Below are positions 55,601 to 64,000 of a stretch of 64,000 nucleotides of DNA, one piece after another. The stretch is from Takashimella koratensis (lineage: Eukaryota; Basidiomycota; Tremellomycetes; Trichosporonales; Tetragoniomycetaceae). The notes under the pieces are model-generated. The model saw only the letters and a list, made by a program, of their open reading frames with translations. It was not told the origin of the DNA and ran no database searches. Numbering within the stretch: position 1 is the stretch's first letter; every line of letters begins with the position of its first letter. Where the stretch lies: contig BCKT01000005.1 of the NCBI GenBank assembly GCA_003116875.1, positions 1,674,001 through 1,738,000 on the forward strand, read 5' to 3'. A program made the translations under genes and the position numbers.

Positions 55601-56915
55601 TGAAGCTGACCAGGACTAGGTTTGAATCCAGCTTTGGGGTTCTCGCAGTTGATTCGCGCTTCAATGGCATGCCCGACAAAGGACATGTATCGACTCTGAT
55701 CCAGGAGGCTAGGGTCCAGAGACCCACTAGGCGACATCCCCTGTCGGATCATCAACTCGACGAGGTCGAGACCAGGATGGGTCGCTTCGGTAATACCATG
55801 CTCCACTCTGGCTGTCAGCTATGCTGGAACAAGATACTTGCTGGATTCGCGCGTTCAGTTCCAGGAAGTAAAACTCGTAGTCTGCCGAGTCAACATCGAG
55901 GATGAACTCGACCGTTCCTGTGGTTAGCTGTTGCTGAGATGACCCGCCTACCGGCTGAGCGATACTTCATCAGCTTGCCGAGACTGATGGCCGCCGCGTA
56001 CATCCTCTCACGGACCCCTGGTCGTCAGCTGCGGCTCATCACCAGACTCACGTTGTCCCTTCTCCGACGCAAAGAGGGAGCAAGGTGCCTCCTCGATGAC
56101 CTTTTGGTGTCGACGCTGCACAGAGCATTCTCTTTCTCCCGCGTGGATGACGTGGCCCTCACCGTTGCCAAAGATTTGGACCTCAATATGCCGAGCCCGG
56201 GTGATGAACTTTTCAAGGAACACGGCAGGTTCTTTGAACAGCGCCTGAGGGTTAGCAACGTAATGCTGCAAACTCACAGCACCTTTCTCCCGCGTTGCTT
56301 CAAAGTTGGCAATGAGATCCTTCTCGTCTTCGCGTCAGCCTTGTACCGACTTCTTGCTCACCTTTACAAATGGTCAGGCCCATCCCACCCCCACCACCAG
56401 ATGCCTTTACCATTACCGGGTATCCGATACCCCGCGCCAGCTCGATAGCTTCGTCAAGGACTTCGACGACGCCACCTGATCCAGGGACGACTGGTACACC
56501 AGCACTGACAGCGACAGCACGCGCCTCGTGCTTGAGACCCATTGACGTGATTTGGAAAGGAGTTGGGCCAAGGAAGACCATCCCGTTAGTCTCTACAGCC
56601 TCGGCAAAGGTCTGCATGTCAGCGAAACCGATACAATCCACTTACAGCATTCTCAGACAAGAAGCCGTAGCCAGGTGCGACCATGGTCGCTCCAGCCTTG
56701 ACGCCGATGTCAACAATCGCTTCAATGTCGAGATATCCACGGGGGTCGAGCCCATCTCCGATACAATACGACTCGGTAGCCTCGGTGACATGAGGACTAG
56801 ACGCGTCGGCCAAGGTGTAAATGGCGACGGTAGGTACACCGAGCTTGACCGCAGAGCGGATGATGCGCAGAGCAATCTCTCCTCTGTTCGCAATCAGAAT
56901 CTTGGGTTGACTCAT
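52667..56915 (-). CDS. Urea-carboxylase-like biotin enzyme (BC + KipA/AHS2 + KipI/AHS1 + BCCP), LamA-type
   Basis: Large biotin-dependent enzyme of about 1,200 residues in many exons. Biotin carboxylase domain at residues 1 to about 450: [28 protein letters not shown] (ATP-grasp glycine loop), [42 protein letters not shown] (the last joined across a GC-AG intron). Next the AHS2/KipA part ([40 protein letters not shown]), then AHS1/KipI ([38 protein letters not shown]). The C-terminal biotinyl domain has the ELEAMKTS motif; an intron falls right after it and the last exon ends GGVLAYIE. Unlike yeast Dur1,2 there is no amidase (allophanate hydrolase) domain. The partner LamB gene is divergent, 151 bp away. 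Either urea carboxylase or an ATP-dependent lactam/oxoprolinase; the neighbourhood favours the latter. Confidence 0.85.
55808..55841 (-). other. GC-AG intron in the LamA-like gene
   Basis: Donor GCAAGT, branch GCTGAC, acceptor CCAG, 34 nt, phase 2. Only this reading joins NARIQ to VEHGITE, the conserved ATP-grasp motif. The overlapping GT donor (GTATCT) gives a wrong frame. Confidence 0.85.
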
Positions 56916-57066
56916 GGTTGTGGATGTTGTTGTCGCTTGAAAGAGGAGGAGGGAAGATAAATATGCGCCCAGGAAAAACGGATAAATCCTAGCCGTTTTC
57001 GATCCGATCGCTTATCGCGTCCTTTTCCACTCCTGCCCTGGCAATGGGAACGTTTCAACCGCACAA
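56916..57066. promoter_or_regulatory. Divergent LamA/LamB promoter
   Basis: 151 bp between two ATGs, so both genes must share control sequence. Contains cluster motif site 3 and an A/T-rich TATTTAT (minus strand) about 40 bp before the LamA ATG. Confidence 0.7.
57004..57014 (+). promoter_or_regulatory. Cluster motif site 3 (CCGATCGCTTA)
   Basis: Exact match in the divergent promoter, about 90 bp from the LamA ATG and about 55 bp from the LamB ATG. Confidence 0.65.
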
Positions 57067-58099
57067 ATGCAAGTGGGCCGCTTCTCTCTCCGGCGCTGGC
57101 CAGCAACAGTGACTCTACGGAGAGCAATGTCCTCCAGCATTCCCCGCGTGACGATCAACTGCGACTTGGGCGAGGGCTTTGCCCGATGGGCGCTTGGTCC
57201 CGACGAGGCCCTGCTTCCCCTGGTCGATTATGGTAAGCGCAGGTTGTAAATTGAGCACTCACTGCTCAGCGAACATTGCTTGCGGGTTCCACGCTGGTGA
57301 TCACTCGACCATGTTGAAGACGGTCAGAGCAGCAGTCAAGAACGGCGTGAAGATTGGAGCGCACCCTGGCCTCGATGATATCAAAGGTTTTGGCCGACGA
57401 CGAATGGACGTGTCCGTCGACGAGGTCTACTCTTTAGCATTGTGGGTCGAACTGCCGAATGAGCTGACCCCCAAGGTACCAGATCGGAGCATTGAAAGCC
57501 ATCGTCGAAGCTGAGGGGAGTGTGTTGTCGCATATCAAGGTAAATGATGTGCGTGAACATGCTGATGCTAGGTCCATGGCGCACTGTATTTCATTCTACG
57601 AGACAAACCGGATCTCCTGCGATCTTTTCTCCGCGCCCAACTCTCGTTCACCAAGGGAGCCGCCCCCCTCCCCTTCTTCGGACTTGCCGGTACGGCGCAC
57701 GAAACAGTGTGTGAGGAAATGGGTGTCCCATTTGTACCGGAGCTGTTTGTCGACATCGATTACAACTCGGAAGGCAAGCTTCTCAGCGTTCCAGAGAGCA
57801 AGATGCCCACGGAGCAAATGATCAAGGACAAGTTGTCACGCGTGCTGAGTTCAGAAGAGAGTGAGCAGAATAGTAGTGCGGGTTTGCTCACACGCAGCCT
57901 TGGATGTCGACGGCAACCCTCTGGCTCTACCATTCCTCCACCGACCTCTAACGATCTGCCTGCATTCTGATATGCCGACGGCGTTGGCCAATGTCGCCGC
58001 GTGAGTGCAATCGCTCGGCCGATGTTGACCTCCCTTAGGAGCCGTGCTATGGTGGATGTTTGGAAAGCAGCACGGGCGCAAAGTGGGGGAAGCACATAG
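57067..58099 (+). CDS. lamB: LamB/YcsF family protein (5-oxoprolinase subunit A, PxpA-like)
   Basis: Metal-dependent deacetylase-like TIM barrel; bacterial PxpA with PxpB/PxpC hydrolyses 5-oxoproline, and Aspergillus LamB is needed for growth on lactams. Six exons. Landmarks: [99 protein letters not shown]. The third intron has an AAG acceptor so as to read [14 protein letters not shown] at 58097-58099. Two starts: 57067 gives an Arg-rich, acid-free leader ([20 protein letters not shown]) like a mitochondrial presequence; the inner Met at 57127 gives the bacterial-length protein. I use the longer form. Confidence 0.88.
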
Positions 58100-58273
58100 A
58101 GATATCATGTGGCTCCGATGCATGTTCTCTACAAGCTCAGGGTTTCGGTTTGGTCCAGGTCTCCGGAGGCTATCCAATAACGTTGATCCGGGATTGGGGT
58201 CTTATCTTTGCGCTTTGGACAGACAGCGTCTCGATACTTTTTGCAATTGTACTATTGCTCATCTCACGCCAAC

Positions 58274-60502
58274 ATGGACATTCCTCTTGACATGGACCCC
58301 GCCGCTGTGGCCGATCTTTCAGGCTTCACGCTTCGCGATTTCAACATGACAATGGATCGAGGTGTCGTTTCGTTTCAAAGCAGTTCAACCCCTACGGGAA
58401 CCTCGGCAGCTGCATCGAGTTCTCGATCGAAAGTGTCCATAGGTAAATAACTAGACGAGTACATGCTAACTCAACAGAATCACAAGAGTCGAGGATGAAG
58501 AGGCGACGCAAACAGCGATACACTCGTTCGCGGACAGGTTGCCTCACCTGCCGGCGTCGTAAAGTCAGGTGTGATGAGGCAAGTTCATTAGCAGCGACGT
58601 CTAACTGTGACAGGCACATCCAATTTGTACCCGCTGCAGCGACTTGGAACTTGATGTATGTGAAAGTTGCTTTTTGGCACTGACTTGCAGTGCGCCTGGA
58701 AATCGCAGGAGCCGACGTCTGCGATGTCAGAGGCCCCTTCTGAAGCACCCTCGGAAGAGAAAGAAGACACGTCGCCGACTTCACCCACTGGTACCGACAA
58801 CGCCGTCGACCTCTCCTTTTTATCCGCGGAGTCAGCTGCTGTTCCCGACTTTGAACCCACTGCGGCACCCGACTTCTCCTCCATCGACCTAGACTTCTAT
58901 AACGATATGTTGGTCAACATGTCGCCCGAACAACCTCAACAACAGCCGCCGATACCATCCATTACATCCGTTGTCGGTCCCATCACGAGCACTGGATCGA
59001 ACGCACGCTCTTTGTTTCCGTGGGTACCTGCCGTGGCCGCCCCCTCCAGCCTGTCAATCTCAACATCGGCTCTCGCATCACGGCGAGCTCAAGTCTGCCC
59101 GATACCTGTGACGATCCCAGTCATCACGGTACCCCCATCCGTCACGCTCGAACCGTTCATGCACGCCTTCCCTTCTGCGTCGGCTCGTCGGCTGTTCCAC
59201 CATTATCTCACATCCACCTCCACCATAGTCATCGCAATGGGTAACAAAGACGATGTCAGCAAGAACCCATTCCTTGCTGTCTCTCTTCCCCTCATCTCGT
59301 TGAACACGCAATCACCGGCACGAGCTGCCCTCCGGCTCAGTTTGCTCAGCGTGGCTGCCGCACATCTCCACCATCTTCATCCTGGGTCAAGCAACGACAA
59401 CGAGATGCTTATCGAAACACAACGCGCAAAGCGCCAGGCTACCGCCAAGATGGTTCTCAGCTTGATCAGAGAGGGCGACGTCGAACTCGACTCCGTTTTG
59501 GCCACGTGTGTCATTCTCATGACAAGGGACGTTCTCAGTGCGGACCCAAGCTGGCGTGAGAACCTGGAGTTTGCGATGCGGTTGATCCAGAAGTGCGGTG
59601 GTCCCCAAGCTATGCTTGCCGAAGACGCCAGCAACTTTACGCGGCGTTTCATCTTGGAACAGGTGCGTCAATGGTAGTGTTTCGCTGATGCCAGCTTGCA
59701 ACCCACGATGTGTTTGGTACATTTACCACTGGTCAAGAGCCCACATTACTGGGAGCGTGGGCACCGTGGTGGTTTGACTGTGAGAAGAACTCAAAGAGCA
59801 GTTTCCAGTGGGAAAGTTGCGAGCGTCAGTTTGGCGTCTCTCGTGGAATGATCGATGTGGTTGCGAGAGTAAGTTGGTCTCCGTGGGCTTGGCTGATGGC
59901 AGTGTCGTATTGTTGCCTACCGGAAGGCTCGTTTAGGTGACGACACCGATGCCGATCCAGAGCTGGAGAACATTGCGGACATCATCGATCGAGAAGCATG
60001 GACATTGATTGATGAGCTGCGTATCTGGGCCATCTCACAACAGGACTCGCCCCGAAAGGCTCGTGTACAGGTGGGTCGATACTTGGAATGATGATTGACA
60101 ACAGTTTGGTGACCACATCTACCGCCACGCAATGGTCGTCTACCTGTTGTGTGACGTCCTGGGACAAGAATCTACAGAGGAGCGAGTGCAAACTGCTGTC
60201 CATTGTGTACTAGAGCTCTGCTCAGAGGTATCAACCGAGCCGGTCATGCTCATCTGGCCGTTGATGATTGCTGGAGCCGCCGCCATGGGTGACGATCGTC
60301 AATGGGTGCGACAATTATTTGACGCGTTTGGATTTCAGTACTGTTATGATCTACCAGCGGCAGTGAGTTCATATGTCTGCCGTAACTAACCTGCTAGCGC
60401 CGCGTGCTCGAGGAACAATGGAAACGAATAGACTCTGGTGATGGGCGAGTACCCTGGGACGTCCTCATGAAGGACATGGACTGCTCCGTGCTGCTCATTT
60501 GA
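58274..60502 (+). CDS. Zn2Cys6 transcription factor, probable cluster regulator
   Basis: Binuclear zinc cluster activator of about 620 residues. After a Met-rich acidic leader and a basic stretch (MKRRRKQRYTRSRTG), the finger is CLTCRRRKVRCDEAHPICTRC plus SDLELDC, with perfect CX2CX6CX6CX2CX6C spacing. This is obtained only with a GC-AG intron at 58579-58613 and a GTATGT intron before the last Cys. The middle homology region runs from ARRLFHHYLTSTSTIV through RLSLLSVAAAHLHHL to EERVQTAVHCVLELCSE, ending MDCSVLLI. Additional introns lie at about 59662, 59869, 60070 and 60362. It sits inside the lactam-type cluster and is the natural candidate to bind the shared promoter element. No such element is seen in its own 174-bp upstream gap. 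Confidence 0.86.
58579..58613 (+). other. GC-AG intron inside the zinc finger
   Basis: Donor GCAAGT after the GAG codon, branch CTAAC, acceptor GACAG; 35 nt, phase 0. Reading it restores CDE-AHPIC and the CX6C spacing; using the overlapping GTTCAT donor destroys both downstream cysteines. Confidence 0.88.
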
Positions 60503-60584
60503 TACTGTATGCTTGAACCACCATAGATGCATTCGTTTGTCGTCGGCCTTTGCCGCCCACACGTGATAAAACCCTGATTTTTAG

Positions 60585-60595
60585 GCGATCGCTTA
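60585..60595 (+). promoter_or_regulatory. Cluster motif site 4 (GCGATCGCTTA)
   Basis: Exact match 69-79 bp upstream of the SDR ATG at 60664. Flanked as TTAGGCGATCGCTTAGG, nearly palindromic. Confidence 0.62.
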
Positions 60596-60663
60596 GGTCA
60601 AGGCACTTCTTCCGTTTTAAATAATCCCGACAGAGTTTGGGACAGGACTTCCATCAACTCACC

Positions 60664-61577
60664 ATGGTCTCCTACCTGATCACCGTAGGTCATGTCTTTT
60701 GAGCGGCGTTGACATCAGGGAGCGAACCGGGGCATTGGCCTTGAAAGTAAGAGCTAGACTCACAGCCGATCCTAACAACAGTGGTCACGCAGCTTGCTGC
60801 CCGACCAGATTCGTATATCCTGGCCGGCTCGAGAAACCCGTCATCTTCTGCCGACTCGGCGCTGGATGTGTTGGCCGAGAAGTATGCTCCTCGCATCAAG
60901 ATTGTTAAACTCGACGCTACCAGCGACGCAGATGTCGAGGTGAGCCTGACACGGGACTGTGCTGAGAAATCAGGGAGTTGTTCAAACGGTGAACAGCTGG
61001 GAACACACTAACGGGCGCTTGAACGTGCTTATCAACAATGCGGGGTGAGTGGTGAATGGGGCCATCGCTTAGTTTCAGATCGTTCGCCGGTGGATGGTCT
61101 CGGGCTCAGGCAACGGCCCTTGCCGATTACTCGACCAACCTTGATGTCAACCTCTTAGGTCCGATTCGGCTCACTCTAGCACTTCTTCCTGCGCTCCGTC
61201 TCGGCGGATCGCCAATTCCCAGCCAAATTTACGTCGTTTCCTCGAGAATGGGGGCTTTTGGTTGGACTCTTGATACTGGTAACGCCGACTCGTCATCGTA
61301 TTGTGTCTCCAAAGCGGCTGTCAACATGTGGCTAGTCATGTTGGATGCTGAGCTGCGCATTGCGGGTGAGAAAATCGTCATCAAGGCGATCCATCCGGGA
61401 TATGTTCGTACCGACTTCACTGGATCGGGAGAGATCGATCCACCCGAGGCAGTCGAAGGATGGTGAGTGGAAACAGATTGATCGAGCTAAGATCTCAGCC
61501 TGAAGGTGATTGACTCGGCCGAGGAGGGAGACAAGTGCTGCCTGATGTCTTATACAGGGGAGAGAATGGCTTGGTAG
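60664..61577 (+). CDS. Short-chain dehydrogenase/reductase (classical SDR)
   Basis: About 255 residues in seven exons. Spliced start MVSYLITGANRGIGLEMVTQ gives the TGxxxGIG cofactor loop; then RLNVLINNAG, the active-site strand IYVVSSRMGAF and the catalytic YCVSK (Tyr-x-x-x-Lys), then IHPGYVRTDF. The last exon ends SYTGERMAW. Tyr, Lys and the N-terminal loop are intact, so the enzyme should be active, probably NAD(P)-linked. Its motif-bearing promoter places it in the regulon; a role in reducing or oxidising the semialdehyde made by the aminotransferase is possible but unproven. One intron also holds a weaker ATCGCTTAG word at 61064-61072. Confidence 0.85.
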
Positions 61578-61793
61578 TGTGAGATGTGATGTTGTCCACC
61601 TGGAGCGTTTCTTGGACATGATGTGAGATATTCTTCCAGCCTCGAATGTCACTGTTCTTGAGCAACGTTCTTCAATCATCTTGCATTCGTTCTATAGAAA
61701 AAACCCCATGTAACTTTAATATAAACCTTTGAGGGGGTGAAACTTCTCATCCCCGCTTTATACAACTTCCGCTCCGTCTAGAAGTGTAAGAGC

Positions 61794-63720
61794 TCACGCC
61801 TCAACGACTTGGATTTCAGAGCCCGCTTTCTCATCATCCATCTTCTCGTCTGCTTCACGTGGTGCGACAGCCCCCTCAATCGCTGCGGCCGTCGGGTCAT
61901 CCATACCGTAGTCACCGTCCCAGTTGTCAGGGATCGACTCGAAGGGTGCATCAATCTTCGTGTCGGCCGACTCGGGGAAGATAGCGTAGAGTCCGAGATA
62001 GATGACAATGGCACCAACGACTGTATGTCAGTACCACTCACTATTCTCTACTCACAAGCAACAGGGAAGGCCATGGTGTAAACCTCGGTGGCTGCCGCAG
62101 AGATGATGTACTTAGAGTTGATTGATCCGACAAATCCAGGCATTGGAGCGACCAACGATAGGATAAATGCAGCCATAGCTCGCCAGTTGACACCTCGAGT
62201 GTAGGCGTATCGACCGTGCGCCTTGTACATGTCAACGACAGAGTAGTTACCGTTCTTGATGACGAAGTAGTCAATGATCATGACGGCAGTAATGGGGGCA
62301 CAGAAGAATCCGTAGCCGTTAAGGAAAGAGATGAACGCGGTGGCGCTGACAAGGATCTTCCAAGGGCAAAAGGCGAAGGACAGGATGGTGCAGATCATCT
62401 GTCCTCGGACGAGGTTGACGTATCGAGGGCTGACGGTCAGCTTGGTGGAGAAGGTTACTCACAAGAGAGCGGTCATGTCACTCCCGAAGGGCAGAACGTT
62501 GGTCGCGATGGAAGAACCGAGAATGCCGAGAGTGAACGACGTCGAACCAAGGAATATGGCGAATCGCGAGCCACTGTCGGTGTAATGGTCCATCATGGCG
62601 TTGAAAAAGTCCCACAGGTTCCAGTACGCAGTACCCCAAAAGACTTTGCAAGCAGACGAGACGAGAATGCCGAAGAGCATAGGCAGGGCGGAGAAGATGG
62701 AATAGGCGATGATCTGAGACCAGAACTGGTCGCTAGGACGGCGAGCGTAACGAGCAATGTCGGCCTGGTTGACAGTGAGGGATGCGCAAGCCCCAAAGCC
62801 AGTGTTGAAGGCTTTGATCCAAGTCCATGCAAGGGTTGAGCCAGCAAGAGTGATGTTGTTCTCGTAAGGGAATGAAGCGCCGTGGTTCTTCATCATGGCC
62901 CAAGCCAGGACACAGAAACATGCCGTGGTCATCATGAAAGCTTTGACAACGTAGAACCAACGGAGGGTGTGGGCTAAAAGTTAGTGGTTTTCAATGGGAT
63001 GGCTTACGTTTGAAGCAGTTGAGAATCATACTGGCAAACCAGAACAGGGTGAACCCAGCGAGGTTCTTGGTGGTGATACCCGCAGACACTGGCAGAGTGT
63101 TTGGAATGTCGTTCCAGCTTGGCCAGATGGAGCGGATGACACAACCCAGAAGCTGACCTCCATAGTAGATTTGGACAGCCGCCCAGACGATGGACGCGAT
63201 GGCACGAACAACGACAGCAAAGTAGGCACCGTACACGCCGAACGATGCACGCACAGTAGCCGGGAAACCAGTGTGGTATCGCGCACCGGCACGACCGTTG
63301 TAGACGATGATGATAATTGAAAGGATGTGGGCGATGACGAGGGCGATCCAAGCTTGCCACCATTTCATACCAAGCTGGACAATGGAGGAGGCGGACGACC
63401 AGGTGGTGGTGTTCATGGAGTAACTTGGGTCAGTGAGGCTAGAAAAGGCAGACTCACGCTCCCCAGAAGGCAGCAAAATGGAACCAAGTCCACGTGCGGG
63501 TCTCGGGGGGTGTCGGCTTGAGATCAGGACTGAAGAACTTCTTATCGGCTGGGTCGACATTTTCAAACTCTCCCGCGGGCACAAGAAGGAGCACTGGGAT
63601 CAGTACTGACGTGGACTAAAACATACCATTATCGTGGAAGGCACGCCAGGAAGACATGTTGGTCTTCCACTGAGCGGCCATGGCCGAGCGCTGAGACTTG
63701 GTAGGGATAGGCGACTTCAT
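61794..63720 (-). CDS. NCS1-family permease (nucleobase/allantoin/hydantoin type)
   Basis: Cation-coupled importer of the nucleobase:cation symporter-1 family, about 550 residues, 12 TM segments, plasma membrane. Cytosolic N-terminus MKSPIPTKSQRSAMAAQWKT, then TWTWFHFAAFWG and MNTTTWSSASSIVQLGMKWW (TM1 region), GARYHTGFPATVRASFGVYG, AAVQIYYGGQLLG, LTVNQADIARYARRPSDQ, GFFCAPITAVMIIDYFV, RGVNWRAMAAFILSL, and an acidic tail ending SEIQVVEA. The family takes up heterocyclic amides such as uracil, allantoin and hydantoins; a lactam would fit chemically. TGA at 61794-61796. Confidence 0.9.
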
Positions 63721-63890
63721 GACGGTTGAGGGTCGGTGGGTGAGCGCTCAAATCCGAGGACCACTGTTGCTTTTAAGTTGTGTGTTGATGATCCCATGTA
63801 CCGTTGCCGACCGCTTGATTGACCAACGGGAATCGAGGTACTCAGGGCCGGAAGGAACTGGACCCTGCGGGCTTCCCCGATACCGCAGAG

Positions 63891-63901
63891 CCGATCGCTT
63901 A
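63891..63901 (+). promoter_or_regulatory. Cluster motif site 5 (CCGATCGCTTA)
   Basis: Exact match about 171 bp upstream of the NCS1 permease ATG at 63720. Beyond the permease start no further gene is seen to the window end. Confidence 0.62.
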
Positions 63902-64000
63902 AAGAGGCTTCTTTTGGTCTCCGTGTCCCTGATTGGCGCAACGGCGGACGCCGTGAATCACAGCCGACCGCATTGCGGAGGTTCAATGCTGCCTATCTCT

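Noticed and set aside
1..64000. tRNA, rRNA, CRISPR arrays, transposons, viral genes
   Set aside because: No A-box/B-box pair, long terminal repeat, transposase, reverse transcriptase or regularly spaced repeat was recognised on reading; a tRNAscan and RepeatMasker run would be decisive.

Overview
The window is nuclear DNA from a fungus, most likely a basidiomycetous yeast of the Tremellomycetes. About thirty protein genes lie on both strands, nearly all cut by short introns (about 34-100 nt, mostly GTGAGT-like donors, CTAAC/CTGAC branch sites, CAG acceptors). It carries a basidiomycete Tsp2-type tetraspanin, a vacuolar GH38 mannosidase, ALG12 and a Zn2Cys6 regulator. Species is not claimed. 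I recognised no tRNA, rRNA, CRISPR array, virus or transposon. All models were spliced by eye.

1-16.5 kb (core): 5' part of an epimerase-type SDR, a tetraspanin, a GH13 isomaltase-like glucosidase, a divergent 6-phosphogluconate-dehydrogenase-like protein, vacuolar alpha-mannosidase AMS1 and a DUF726/TMCO4-type serine hydrolase.

16.7-25.2 kb (accessory): a tandem, single-strand array of at least six genes that I cannot match to any known family. They share one roughly 150-190 residue module (a helical first exon, an intron at a fixed place, then a W-x3-[P/x]-F-F-x-x-W-like motif and a short C-terminal helix). Some genes carry one module and some two. At least one copy has an in-frame stop and another a frame break. 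25.8-30.3 kb: three tandem secreted double-psi beta-barrel (RlpA/expansin-like) proteins with a C-terminal cysteine module; the middle one has lost that module through a stop codon and a ruined splice donor.

31-48.7 kb: GNAT acetyltransferase, DUF1348 protein, F-box protein, ALG12, a disordered Ser/Pro-rich protein, a sugar-acid dehydratase next to a FucP-type sugar transporter (a probable sugar catabolic pair), a secreted alkaline phosphatase, a cytochrome b561 protein and a GST.

48.9-63.9 kb: the most coherent system. A monocarboxylate-type MFS transporter, a GabT-like aminotransferase, a urea-carboxylase-like biotin enzyme (biotin carboxylase + KipA/AHS2 + KipI/AHS1 + biotinyl domain, no amidase), a divergently transcribed LamB/YcsF (PxpA) protein, a Zn2Cys6 regulator, an SDR and an NCS1 permease. 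This is the content expected for uptake and hydrolysis of a lactam (2-pyrrolidinone, 5-oxoproline or similar) to an amino acid followed by transamination. Five promoters in the block carry the same 11-bp element, SCGRTCGCTTA, which argues that the genes form one regulon. Four introns in the window must be read with GC-AG borders to keep conserved protein motifs.
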